DNA of 64,000 nt from Anarhynchus alexandrinus (GCA_008711295.1 VUYV01000330.1:437577-501576); one strand, 5' to 3'. Numbered from the stretch's first letter, positions 22,621 to 34,700 are shown. Program-made: numbers and translations. The notes: generated by a model from the letters alone, not told the origin.

Positions 22621-23098
22621 CCCTTTTTCATATAAATGTAGGAGATTAAATTCCATTTTCATTTAACACTGTGGGACCTACTAAACTCCGGGAGTTTGGG
22701 CGGCTGTAGGTGAGCGGGCAGGACGAGGGCTGTGCCCCCAGGTTGGGCTCCGCACTGCGGGGTGCTGGTGCTGAGTCCTTCGAGGAGGCGCAGGAGGAGA
22801 TGGGTTGGCTCTGCCCCTGCGCAGAGGGGGAAGGGCGTCCCGCTGAGCAGAAGGCAAGCTCCCTGCCACCGCGCTTGCATCCGGGAGCGTTAGAAATCAG
22901 ATCCTAACCCCACAAAAGGGGAGGAAAAAACCAACCCGTTATCATCTGTGTCGCCACCGTGGTCAGGACGGTAGCCCGGAGGTGGATGAGCATGGAGAGC
23001 CATGACAGCGATACGTGCTGAAGCAGTCGGGAGCATCCTCTGGGTTTGTGCCGGCTGCTTTGGGGCTCTTCTTGGAGCTGCTCCATTGTCAGCTGGGA

Positions 23099-23099
23099 N
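23099..23099. other. Single undetermined base at the duplication join
   Basis: The N lies exactly where the path out of the unit (A, as at 25165) and the path into it (T, as at 21033) disagree. The next bases, ACA, fit both. This is what a forced overlap or gap fill between two alternative contigs would leave. Confidence 0.9.
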
Positions 23100-23100
23100 A

Positions 23101-25166
23101 CAATGGTATGAATTGGATGTAATTTTACTAAATTCAGTGGATTCATGCCAGACTCGCGCTCGTGCAACTAAAAAACTTTTTTGCATTTTGTCACAGAACC
23201 TGATAAGTAGTACCATGGAATCAAAAGTGCGCATAATGTGCAAAGTCAGACTATATTTAAAGCGCCTTATTCACAGAGGAACACCTCTAACCTTTCAGTA
23301 TGTGAATAAGATGTCAACCTAGTTCTGTAACTCCACCAGGTTTTGACATGATAATGCATTTGCAGTCACTTATATGCTTGCATTGGTGAAGTGCAATAAT
23401 TTGCCGATGTTTATTTAAATAGTGCAAGCTTTGAACGTTATCACCTTTTTATTTAAGAGAAAAGAGACTACAAAGATGACATCATGGGAGCATCACGCAT
23501 AGGCAGTTAAATTTTGAAGAGGCATGTATTTTAAGGTGTTCCCTGCTTCTTCGCCTCTCCTTTCTGAAATGGAATTGCAAGATCCATGGAATGAAGATCA
23601 AATTTTCTTCCTTAAACTGAAATTTCTATATCTGTGTCAGTATTTACAAAAGCAGTTCTAGCTCTCCTTGCTACAGAATTAGTCATCCAAGTGAGTGAGC
23701 TGAATTTTGCATTCTGTTATCAGTGAGTTGGAGGAAGACATTCGGTTCTGGAAACCTGGCTATCAATTTAGCTGTTCGAAATAAAGGTGTGGAAAACTCA
23801 CTTTAAATCTGCTATTTTAAATAATGAGGGGTTTTGGTCACTGCAACAAGCATAAAAATTGGTATTGAGTAGTGTATGTTTTAATTTGAAATTTTGGGAA
23901 GACTCCATGGCAACTGTAATATGAAAGGAGTAGAGTCTTTCGTGAATCCTTTGGGTAATCAGGCTTTGTTTGCTTGCTTATTTGTTTTTTGGTATTTTTT
24001 AAATAAGCCGTTGGACTGTCAACTCCTGTACAGTGGTCTTTCTTCAGTGTGTAAATTATTTTGAAATACGAATTTCGTTCTGAGGCAGTCTTGAAAATTC
24101 ATAAACACTTTTGCACTCATGAAAATACGGAATGTGCATTGTGCTGGAAATGCTTTTGTAACCCAAAGATTAAAGGGAGGGAATAATAGTAAAATTTTTA
24201 ATGTAACAGCAATTGTGAAAATGGTAAGAAGGTAGACAGCTATATAAATATATTTTCTGTACTGGATCAAAAATAACTGGAGGGATGTGAAACTAATGTG
24301 AACAGTAAAACGGATAAATCTAGTAGTTATTTGAGATTTTACTTTCACTTCTGTCATCGTAGCACTGTATTAGAAATGTTTATTTGAAGTATGAATGTAA
24401 AGAACAAGTTTGCTGGTTTGCTTGTCACACAAGTTGCTATCTAAAGGGAAATATCACTGATGGAAAACCAGAGAGACTAAATAGATATATTTGGTCTCAC
24501 AGGCAGTCCATTAATTTGCTCAAATTAAATATTATCTTTAAATATTGAAAGGTTAAATGTACACTGATAATGGATTTAGACAGCCATTAAGTCATAATTG
24601 CTCTCTAATGTAGTTAGCAAAAGACATTATTTGATATAACTTATTGAAAAGGGACTAAAAGCACCAGGATTTTTTTTTTTCACTTGCCCTTTTTCATATA
24701 AATGTAGGAGATTAAATTCCATTTTCATTTAACACTGTGGGACCTACTAAACTCCGGGAGTTTGGGCGGCTGTAGGTGAGCGGGCAGGACGAGGGCTGTG
24801 CCCCCAGGTTGGGCTCCGCACTGCGGGGTGCTGGTGCCGAGTCCTTCGAGGAGGCGCAGGAGGAGATGGGTTGGCTCTGCCCCTGCGCAGAGGGGGAAGG
24901 GTGTCCTGCTGAGCAGAAGGCAAGCTCCCTGCCACCGCGCTTGCATCCGGGAGCGTTAGAAATCAGATCCTAACCCCACAAAAGGGGAGGAAAAAACCAA
25001 CCCGTTATCATCTGTGTCGCCACCGTGGTCAGGACGGTAGCCCGGAGGTGGATGAGCATGGAGAGCCATGACAGCGATACGTGCTGAAGCAGTCGGGAGC
25101 ATCCTCTGGGTCTGTGCCGGCTGCTTTGGGGCTCTTCTTGGAGCTGCTCCATTGTCAGCTGGGAAA
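23101..25166 (+). repeat. 2066-bp tandem duplication, copy 2
   Basis: A head-to-tail second copy of the preceding unit with about 0.6% substitution. It ends at GGGAAA, after which unique sequence (CATGAGCCAGGGTTG) follows. See copy 1 for the listed differences. Whether this is biological or an assembly artefact is unresolved. Confidence 0.97.
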
Positions 25167-27170
25167 CATGAGCCAGGGTTGAAGGAACAAAGTCTGGGTT
25201 ACAGGTGTGTTATGGTGACTAAGGCTTTATTTTGGTTAAAATTGAAAATATTTTTAAGCTTTCATAATATTTATCTGCAAATGTATGTTGATGCAGCTCT
25301 CGGGACTGAGCTCCTTCTGCAGACCAGGATCACTCCTCAAGTTATTCCAGGGCCGCTAGTGCTCGTGCTGCAAATCCCGTTCTGCTAAAGCTTCCTTGAG
25401 GCCCGCAGGGGTTGGATCGTTAGCAGGTGGAAATCATCACAGTCAGGGTGAGACCTCCAGAGCCAGGGCAGTTGGAGGGAGGTGGTTTAAAACGTGATTG
25501 CTCTCAGCTGGGGGCGAACTGGGCTGCAGGAGTGCCCTTGGGGCACTGAGGTGGTTCAGCTGTGGCCTTCAACTTTCTGGTTTGAGTCTTTCATTTAGTT
25601 ATTTGTTTGTTTATTTATTAAAGCTGGCAGATCACCTTTGCAGCTAAAGTTGCCTTGCCCCCGCGATCTGTTGTGTTTCTTTCTGGGCAGCGGTAATCCA
25701 CAGATGAAGGGCTCTCGTGAACAGAATCCAGGTGGGAATTTCCAAAGCTGCTCCGGTTTGATTCAGAGCAGCATTTCGGTCTGTGGCCCGTGAATTCCAC
25801 GTTCGGAGATCTTGCAGGACTTTCTCTTATGTCAGGAAGAAAAAGATAAATATCAATCTTTTCTTGGATAGTGTCTCTTGTTTAAAGCCTGGGAGGGCCT
25901 TAATCATGAGTAGATGTTATCCTGTAAATGAGATGTTTTTCTTCTTCAGCAATATTTAATGAGATAATATCAAATAGAAGACTTACTCAAAATAAAGGAA
26001 AATGCTGTTCTCATCTATTACAAATTTTATTAGAAGTAAAAAAAAAATCTCTAGAACATTGTACTACTTGTTTTTTCCTGATTCGTGTAATGTAGCTAAT
26101 GATTCGGGATGAATTTTTCTTAATTTTCCTGTTCTGAATCTTACGAGATTACAAAAAATAACTAAATTGCTGCCAAATGATTCACAGTGAAAAACTTTAT
26201 ATGAGATCTAAATTAATTACGAATCGCAAGAAGATGGTTTTGCAAAAAAAAAGATTTTACTGTTATATTTTTTTCTTTTTTTTTTTTCCAAATGATATTG
26301 TAGGGTGTAATTGTGATGAGGACAGTGTTTGACCCGGCCTTCTTTGGCTAATAGCAGCAATAAGTACACTGTGACATACCGAATGGAGGGTACATTTTTA
26401 GTGGGTTAGGGGATGCCTATAATAAGAAACTTAATTGAGTTGTCAGTCTTTTGCTCTGTGAGCTAAATCATAGATTTGAACCTCTGAGAAGTGCCTTGAT
26501 TAGATACCTTTGAATATATCTTGCACTCCGGCATGTGCAAGGAAATAGTTTATGTTTCTTACAAATGAAATGACTCAAACATCTTTGTCTTAATGAAACA
26601 GCTATTTCCTTAAAAATACATATTATGGTTTTTAATTCCTGAAGCTTTATCGTTTGGCTAGTTTAATTTGGGTTCAGTTTGTAGAATGGAACCTTTGGCT
26701 CAGTGCGCTTTTTTTTTTTTTGGTAGGAGAGAGAACTGTTTTTGGTAGATTTTGTCAATCACAGATTTGTGAAGGGCCCAAGACCGTGGTGTGATAAGGC
26801 ACTGTACAACCAGGGCCTCCTCATTCTGCAGCTTCCCTGCAGAATTTAAACAAAATAGTAGGATAAGTGTGTTTCCAGGGGAAAAATCCACACGCAGGAG
26901 GCTTACAAAAGCGTTTCTAGTTTGGATAACAAAAAACCCGCACTTGTACAGTGACGCAAAGCCTTTGGTGTCTCTTGGTTAACGCGGTGTCACCTTGCAC
27001 GTCCCTGGAGCCAGAAAACCTGTCTGGTCACACCAAGAATGCCGAAGCAACTCTCTTCATTTGCTTGCCCTCCGGCTCCGTCCGGGAAGATGCTGGAGAT
27101 TACCTCTTTCCTTTCGATGTAAAGCTCTTTTGTTGGAACAGAAGAATACACGAAACGCATTTTGAAAATT

Positions 27171-27192
27171 AATTAACTATATATAGTTAATT
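27171..27192. repeat. 22-bp perfect palindrome
   Basis: AATTAACTATA followed by its exact reverse complement TATAGTTAATT. All bases are A/T except one C and one G, which pair. Flanking bases T and C do not extend it. It could form a weak cruciform or bind a dimeric homeodomain protein; no function is shown. Confidence 0.85.
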
Positions 27193-28606
27193 CTTCCCCA
27201 TGCATCAGTTCTTGCAGTATTTGATGGCTTTACCATGCTCGTGGTATGCTATTTTTGTCGTTGAAGATCAGCTTAATTATGAAAGGAAGGGAAGTAAACT
27301 GGCCTGGCTGTAAAATGGAAAAAAACCCAAGAAACTCTACAAAACCTGCAAAATTAATAGACTTCTGAAAAGATTACAATTCTATAGAGCAAGCAGTTTG
27401 TTTGTTTTCCAGCACAAGCTTTTCACTCCTTGTCCATGTAACTCTGATACTGTTGTACTGTCTCCATCATGGCTTGGTGAGGGGTGAGGAAATGGGGCAT
27501 GGATGTTGGGTTAGAAAGCCCAAATTCCTTTGCAGTGGGTTCCCGGCCACGTCAGTCTGATATATACAAGTTTTGAAACTGACAGTAAAAAATGAAGCTA
27601 TTTAAAGCTGGGGATTGTTACATCTCTCATTGGGATTCTGAATTAGGGGACTGTTTTTCTGCACCCAGAGTGCCTCACGAGTTCCCGTTACTGTCATTGG
27701 ATATACTTTGGTAGTCATGCTTAAAATGAGGTTTCCTGCTTGCTTCAAGACTTAAACGTAGACGGCAGGCTTATGTGCACCTGTTTCCCGAAAATCCAGC
27801 CGCGATTTGCAGCGGTGGCACAAGTGAGGTATTGTTCCTAGACAGATAGCCTGGCTGTCAGCTCGTGTATGGCCAGTATAACAAATGGGTTACCGCTCCT
27901 CTAGACCGTATTATTTCTCATGACTAGTAATACACTAAAGGAGCATCCAAGGTACTTTTAAAGAGAGAATATTTTTTTTTTTTCCGAGCAATAGTCCTGA
28001 GCGGAAACCAAGAAAACGGTTTATTTTTAAGTCCTTTTACCTAGAGGGTCAGCGTGTCCCTTTCCCTGGAGCACTGCTCCTTTAGCTATTCCTGTACCTT
28101 TTACCCAATAATCTGCATTAATGAAGGGAAATCTCCCAGCACCTAGTAGGGAGAGGGCAAATCTGAAACCAGTGCACTTTAAATACTTGGACAAGTGCTC
28201 GTGTCTGTGCACACACTACCTCTTGCACCGAACTCTGCTCCAGTTGCGTGGGGCCGGCCAGTGCCACTGGCCAACCCCGCTCATCTGGAGAGCGGCGGGG
28301 ATCAGAACTGGGACAAGAAGCAAATAGGAAATCCTGTTCTTCCTATACGAAAAATGTTGACAAACATAACTTTATCTTTGTTACATTTTCTTCAAAACTT
28401 CTTGGAGAAAAAATGAAAACCAGGAAGCAAAATATCATTGTTTTTCCATCGTTGTCCAAGACGAGTCTTGTTTGCTACCTTTTGTACTTGTTTGCTTCCC
28501 TCCAACCCTTTTTTTAGACAGAAGTTCCCAGGAATCAAAGTTGGTTTGTTTTTAGAGTGCGTTGAGGAAAATATTCCTGAGAAAACCACTGCTTTGACTA
28601 AAGAGA

Positions 28607-28624
28607 GTTGTTGTTGTTGTTGTT
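28607..28624 (+). repeat. (GTT)6 microsatellite
   Basis: Six uninterrupted GTT units followed by AAAAG. Confidence 0.9.
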
Positions 28625-28739
28625 AAAAGAAAGATTTTAACAAGTTGGATCCAAGTAAAACCTAGGTTTTATTTATTTAAAAAATCTTAACACTGAGGTG
28701 GTCTAGTCCTAAACTGTAACCTTATTGTGACTGAGCAAG

Positions 28740-30400
28740 CCCTAAACAAAGAGGAGGATCCTTCCCCAGGAGCTTAAAATTGGAGTATAAAACAAGGGAG
28801 AACAGATGGATAGACAGATTGGGGAGCACAAGAAAACAAAGAGACGGTATTGTTTGGCATAAATAGCTGTGGTCGGCTCTTCCCGGCAGCTGAACCAAAC
28901 TGAGGGCTGGTGAATAATGTATGGCTGATGCGACGGGGACTGGAAGACCATGAGAAGGATGCGAGGAGGGAGTGCAGTCAGGAGGGTTTTCAGACGTATT
29001 TTGAGTTGCGAGAGGATAAAGCTGGAGGTGGAGACAAGAAAATGGAGGTTTCGGGTCAGAGCAGAGGAGGAGGAGATAGTGGGGACTGGATCGCTCGGAA
29101 AAAATAATAATGGGCTTAGGAGAGAGAACTGAGAAGAACCTTCTGTTCTTGAGAGAGGATGAAGGAGAAGGCTGTAGGAGGGAGAGGGGAAGAGCAGGGA
29201 GGAAGTCATGTTTTATTTGGTAAGTTATTCTTTGGAAGGAATTGGCAAAGCACTGTGCTAAGGGAGAGCTAGAGCCAGGAGAGTAAAAGGGAACGAAGAC
29301 TGAGACCGAGTGAAAGGCAGAGAAAAGGCATCTGGGGTTGTGGGTGTGCGGTTCAGTGAAGTTGGAGTAGCAGAGCTGTCTAGTAGGAAGGGCGCAGGAT
29401 TTAAGAAGCAGAGGAGTTCTCTGTGGTGGAGGACATCTACCTGGTTATGGGATTTCCACCCAGAAAGCTCGTGGTGCAAGAGGAGGAGTGAAGCCGGTGA
29501 TTGCTGGTACTGCTGGCCAGGACTGAGAACCAGCAGGAACTCCTTTGGAATAGGAGAGGGGGACAAAAGACTCAAAGGCGGAGAAGAGTTATGGTGAGAA
29601 CCATCAACCGTATCTATGGGAAAAAGCAAAGAAGAGATAGAAAGAAGAGAGCTGAGAACAGGTCAGTCATCCACTATTGGGTCGAAAATCATGGGAAAGT
29701 GCATGGAAGGAGACCAGAGGATGGGCAGAGAGTTGGGAGGTAGGAGAGGTAATGCTCCTCTGAAGCTGTGGTCTGACCGGTTTGGAGACTGCATCAGGAG
29801 AGATGGTTTTAGGTGGGAAGGGGTTGAATAGGGAAGCTGGTGAACATCAAATTAATAACTCTTTGGTGCACAGGAGTGAGTAGGTATGGCCAAATGGAGA
29901 CAAAGTACAAGGGTGTGACTTCATCAAAGGTACTGATAAGAAAAAAAACCCTGAAGTCCCCAAAAGAGAGAGTAGAAATGCAGAGAAAAGTAAAATAAAA
30001 ATAAAAGAACAATAAGTCAGTTGAAGAGGTGAGTAGGCAGGGCCCAGAAATGCCAAGGAAGAGTATTTATGCAATACTCTTCAAATGAGAAGAGTAGGGA
30101 GGGGTAAACAGTAGGATTTGGGAGGGGAAAAACTTAGCAACTGGGTTGCAAAGTGTCAGATAAGGATAGGCCTCCAGGAAAGCAGCTTGGTGGAAGATGT
30201 GTCTTTGTGACAGCTGGGAGGAGTATGGTACGGATAGGTTGTGAACGATTGAGGTCTTTTTATACTTGTATGTACTTTCCCTGGATAACAGTGCTGCTGG
30301 AAGCACTGTGCAGCACGTTGGGATAGGGCCTTTTCCGGAGGCACTCGTGTCGGGAAGGGTGGGAAAAAGTGCTGCACGTTTAGAGTGTGGGTCATTCGGG
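28740..30400 (+). repeat. Purine-rich block, possible ancient LINE UTR
   Basis: For about 1.6 kb the plus strand is strongly enriched in A and G (GAGGAGGAGATAG, GGAGAGGGGAAGAGCAGGG, GGGAGGTAGGAGAGG), and pyrimidine runs are rare. The left edge (CAGGAGCTTAAAATTGGAG, then GATGGATAGACAG) resembles text of L3/CR1-type ancient repeats. The mirrored minus frames are Ser/Pro/Leu-rich, as expected from polypyrimidine. A family could not be fixed by eye. Confidence 0.45.
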
Positions 30401-32489
30401 TGGCAAAATTGTGCCAGCCAATACCTTATTCTTTGAATATAGAGCTTCCTCTGGATTTCAATGGGAAGGTTTTGAAAAAGAACGAGATGCCTCTCCATTG
30501 GTGTTTTCATTTGATGCTCAGCTTGTATAAAATGGGCAGTTCTCTGGAGAAGGCATACCTGCAGCAAGGACTGGTGTCAGCCCGGGCCTCGGCCGGTGGG
30601 ATCTCGCTGCCGTTATGGTGCCGTACGTGCCATTACAAGGATTAGCCAGGAACAAGTGAAGATGATAGCCATGAAGTTTAGTGCTCTGCGTTAGGTGTGC
30701 TGTGATTGCCTCTCTCGCTACTGTATGTCATTCATTTCAGATTTAAATATCTAATGGCTCTCATCAAACAACATTTAAACTTTCTATGAAATCCTGCAAA
30801 TGTTCCTTTAGATCATATTATAAGTAACAATGGCTGAAATGAGCTTGAATGGGAGGGCTGTGTTTCAGTCTCGGGGGTTCTGCAGCTGCTGGTGATGACA
30901 GTGGAACACTTCAATTGAACTGCAGCCTGGTATTCAGCAGCACTCTGCCCATTAAACGACGTATAAAAACAGTATAAATGGTCCGGCACATTTCCTTTTC
31001 CACACTATTTTCATCTTAGTCACTGGAGTGTTTCTGTAGAAAATAATTTATTTACTGGGAGGCTAACAAGGAATGTTTTGGTCACTGTGAGCACCAGATG
31101 TGGTGTTCGGATTGTAGCATGAACAAACTTAATTCAACAAGGAAGTCTTTATGCATTGAAAAGGATCTCACGTGACCGTGCCGTTTGCTGCCGGTCCTGC
31201 CGGAGCAGACCTGTCCTCGCAGGGGCAGCGGGAACGCGGCCCCGCCGTCTCAGAAGGAGGAACGAAGCCACGAGCTCTGGAGGTCTCGAGTGCCCTAACA
31301 GCTATTTATTAGTATTTGTTTATTTATTTGGATGGTGCCATATTTGTGTTAGGAATTTTATAGACTCATAAGGAGACATGTTTGGTCGCCCAAGGATATT
31401 GCAATCTAGTGTGGACAGATGTCACATTGAGTAAAGAAATCAAGCCATGGGGGTTGGAGGGTAGCAATGTGATAACACAGGGGGAGTTGAAGAAGTGTTG
31501 CTGGGAAAAAATAGGGTTATTATTAAGAGTGCTATTATGTAGAAGCTGAGTTTTGAATATAGTTGAAACCCTACTGTGAAGTAGATTTTAGTCAGTAGCA
31601 GTCACATCCTTAGCCATAGGTAATTTCACTTTCCCATCCCACTTTGCTGTTCAGCTGACTTTTTAGGGCTTTGTTTTTTTTCCCTTCCAGAAATTCACAC
31701 ACCCACTAAAGCCAGTATCATTAAACAGGAAAACAAGGGAAAAGGATCAAAGGCAATGCCGTACGTTACCATTAGAAACCTTTGAATATCCAGAGCCATC
31801 AAGAAGCAAATGCCCTTGCACTTGTTGTGCCCTGCTGCTCCGGCCAGCCTGGCTCTATTGCGTCAGCAAGGAGGACCGGGTTAAGAAGCCAGGCAAAATG
31901 TCCAAAATTGAAATGCTGTTGTCTAGTTCTCCAGCAGCAAACTGCAGGGCCCACGGTCGGTGGGAACTGAAGGAGGTTAGCCTCAGAGAGAAGGTGCCGA
32001 GCCCATGGTGAAAACGCAGTAGCTGTCTCGCCTCGTGCTTTGAAATGCAGAGAGCACGCATTTAAAAACTATATTTTCTTGTTTTCATACTGCTTATGAA
32101 ACAGTCAGCCAAATTTCCTTAAAACTGTGACTTTAGCATGATGATCTGTACAGAAATAATCCGTCTCTTCAAACTCTACATTTTCTTTATTCCAAGAGTT
32201 TTCAGGAGGGCTTATACAGTGACATGACAACTTGAGACACCTTCATCTCATTGCAGTGAACTGTAACGCAAATGTAATCCAAATCAGTGGAAATGAATCG
32301 GTGCGTGTTTAAACTTTAAAGTTAAATATAACAGCAATTGGTAGCTTAGCTGCTCTTAGAAAGTATTCGGTGGCGTCTTTAGAGCCATTTATATAGTCTT
32401 GGTCTTTTGCCTCCGCCTTTGGCAAGCACGGGTGACTGTTGTACACGTTTCTAGAAGCGGTGAGGGGCAAACTGAGCCCAACTGTCCTG

Positions 32490-32645
32490 AAGCTGCGCGG
32501 GTGCAGCTGCCCCCGGGGCTCGGAGCTGCTGGGGTCTGCGGGGCCGGCCGGGTGCCGGGGCACGGGCATCCCTGTCCCTCCGGCAGCTGGGAGGCAGGTC
32601 CTCCCCGTCCCTCCCGCCGGGCCGGGCAGGGGCTTGCCTTGCCTT
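32490..32645. promoter_or_regulatory. GC-rich islet
   Basis: About 155 bp of GC-rich sequence with moderate CpG (GCGGGGCCGGCCGGG). It generates overlapping frames on both strands (32309-32674 minus, 32399-32680 plus), which I treat as composition artefacts. It contains the G-quadruplex candidate listed separately. Confidence 0.35.
32531..32566 (+). other. G-quadruplex candidate
   Basis: Five G-tracts of three or more (32531-32534, 32540-32543, 32550-32552, 32557-32560, 32564-32566) with loops of 5, 6, 4 and 3 bases satisfy the usual G3+N1-7 rule on the plus (sense) strand, so it would exist in the pre-mRNA too. Confidence 0.6.
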
Positions 32646-32719
32646 TCTCTTTGCTTTCTCCCCCCACTTCTCAACTGTGATTGATGGAAACACTCACTGG
32701 GAGTTGTTTCTTGACATCC

Positions 32720-33000
32720 TTTAGAAAAAAAAAAAACCTGAAAGCATGAAATGTTATGATAGTGTTATGTCTATTTTTGAAAGTAAGGCTGTTAATGTAA
32801 AAATGGTGCTGATATGCTGGAGTGAATTATAAAGGCAAGATTATTAAATCCCTGAAAATTGCTAATTTATTAATTTTCTCACCTAATTTTGATTTATGGT
32901 GCATGATTATAGTGACACATCTTAAAAAAACCAAGTGAATTGCTGAGAAATTATTTGCATATTGCAAAAATTTTTATGAGACTTTACATTTAACATTTGC
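32720..33000. promoter_or_regulatory. Candidate conserved non-coding element
   Basis: An AT-rich, apparently single-copy stretch with TTTATTAATTTTCTCACC and ATTTATGGTGCATGATTA, reminiscent of homeodomain/POU sites. Judged by texture only. Confidence 0.22.
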
Positions 33001-33956
33001 CAAAAAAAAAATCCACCCCTCTTGTTCTCGGCTTTCATTTGAAACCTTCTGAGCTAAAAGAAGATTGTAAGGGGGTTAACTTTCATAGCTTCCCCGTACG
33101 AGCGAAAGGTGGTCTTGTGAGTAGTAAGGGTTCTTACCCGGTTTGGGCGTTAATTTTACTCCCATGGGAAGCACGTTTGGGTTGACATTACTGCATGCTG
33201 CATGTTGGAAGCGCTTTGCTGTATGGAATGATTTAACTAAAAATTTACTCTCTCAAACATGCGTTTGAAAGAGCACTGAGCAGCGGATCTCGCCGCATTT
33301 TGTTCTGAGAAAGGCTGATTCTGCCAGCTCTGAAGAAACTTGGGGCTGGATCCTGGAAACCTTATTCGCAGGGTTTGGTTTGTTTTCTTTGAATGGGATT
33401 GCTCCCAGGCACAAGCACTGGTAAGCGAGAGTTTGGAGCCTCTGATCCTTCCAACAGCTAGGGATGACTCGTTCCTTGAGAGGGGTGGTGACAGTAAGTC
33501 CTGCAGACCCAGATCTCCTGCTGGTGTTTGTGCTTAGGCTCTGGCCGGTGCAGTGGAAAAATATATGTGTGTATCTTAGGGAGAGTGTTTTCGACGAGTT
33601 TTCAAGACGTGGTTGTGGGAACCATCCCGGTACAGCAGTGTGTGGCTGAGGATGGCGAGGACAGGCAGGTGCCTGGCTGTTTGAAAGCACAGTGTGTACA
33701 TACTGCGTATATACACACACACAAGTCATCTGGTATACAATGAAGGTATATTTGCCTCACTTGGACGTGCCTTTGGACGGTGTATGGGGACAAACAGCTG
33801 TCTGCCCTTCGCGGTTGGCCATTGGTGTGTTGAATGAACTGAAGTGGGAGACAGGAGGAGGTGTGCAGTCAGTGTAATAAGGAATCCCCCAACACTCTTG
33901 GCCAGAGCACTTCGTGCTGGATGCTCTGCAAGGAACGGATTAGGGCTTGCTGCTGC

Positions 33957-33975
33957 GGGCGGGAAAGGGGGAGGG
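33957..33975 (+). other. G-quadruplex candidate
   Basis: Four G-tracts separated by C, AAA and A (GGGCGGGAAAGGGGGAGGG) give short loops of 1, 3 and 1 bases, which usually favour a stable parallel fold on the sense strand. Confidence 0.6.
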
Positions 33976-34479
33976 AGAGGAAGCGAAACACCTCTGAGCG
34001 TGAGGGTGACATGCAGTCAAGGCTGACGGCATCGCTTCATGCGGATGCCTCTGCCTGTGCTGGCGAGAGGAGGTCGGGTGAGGTGACATTGCTGTCCCCA
34101 TCCTGCTGGGCAGGGGAGGTCAGGACCGAGTTCCCTGTCCTCAGGGACTCGCTTGGGAGCTCCTTGGTGGAACAAGACCATATCCCATGGAGGGGATCTG
34201 CAGCCCCATGCCTTGGCACAACCATGCCTGTATTGTACCTTGCTTCCTTTCTGTTCAAATTCTGCTCTTACTCCTACTGGCACCGACTGCGGGAACGTAA
34301 GCCTTGTTGGAGATGCTCCAGACTTAAACAGATGTGAATAAGAGCCCAGATTAGTAATGTGGCTTTCTGTTTTTTCTTCTTTTCTTTCTTTCTTTTTTTT
34401 TTTTTTAACACCCACCTATGTGCACCTTGCTCTTTGTGTGCAAGAGATAATTTAATCAAAGCATTCATTTAGGGCTGGC

Positions 34480-34700
34480 TCTGTCCTGCTCAAGTTGTGG
34501 GAAAGCTCCCATTAACTGTAGCGGTGCAGGATCATCCTCTAAGGGCCAGATTTGTACCGGCAGTAGGTGCCTTGTGGGCAGGTATCCACTAGGATTTTGA
34601 GAAGCACAGAGCCATCTAACTATCACGGAGAATCAGGTCTCCAGGCACTTGCGGGAACCCTACTAAGCACCTACCTGCACCTTTAGCTGCCCTTTAGAAA
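34480..34700. repeat. Possible ancient amniote repeat remnant
   Basis: Phrases AAGCTCCCATTAACTGTAGC, AGGGCCAGATTTGTACC, GGCAGGTATCCACTAGG and CTAAGCACCTACCTGCACC are typical of old interspersed repeats in sauropsid genomes. The family is not determined. Confidence 0.4.

Larger units (their letters stand above)
21035..23100 (+). repeat. 2066-bp tandem duplication, copy 1
   Basis: Starts at CAATGGTATGAATTGG and runs to the N-containing join. Every comparable point is offset by exactly 2066 bp from copy 2. Differences I could list by eye are at 21430, 21520, 21627, 21784, 21811, 21837, 21856, 21868, 22772, 22836, 22841 and 23046. Of these, 21627 (C/G) is the only transversion, and no indel was seen even in an 11-T run. 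The unit contains AT-rich intron and a GC-richer end (22680-22890). It has no gene; mirrored frames in the two copies are the same chance ORFs. Confidence 0.97.
25167..28739. other. TCF4: Intronic sequence, no gene seen
   Basis: AT-rich with several A or T runs (26039-26048, 26270-26288, 26709-26720, 27971-27982). Short frames at 26700-26891, 28027-28212 and 28248-28517 have no recognisable motif or exon-like boundary. Confidence 0.55.
30401..34479. other. TCF4: Intronic sequence, no gene seen
   Basis: Mixed. The text near 31385-31450 (GATATTGCAATCTAGTGTGG) may be another old L3-like remnant. The A/T-rich part at 32720-33000 looks single-copy. Minus frames at 33253-33729 and 34017-34415 contain no recognisable domain. 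Confidence 0.5.

Noticed and set aside
21953..24357. Identical 112-codon minus frames at 21953-22291 and 24019-24357
   Set aside because: The apparent conservation comes only from the 2066-bp duplication. The protein has no recognisable feature.
28742..29629. Ser/Pro/Leu-rich minus frames of 155 and 123 codons
   Set aside because: They are a direct result of the purine-rich plus strand (polypyrimidine on minus), not coding constraint.
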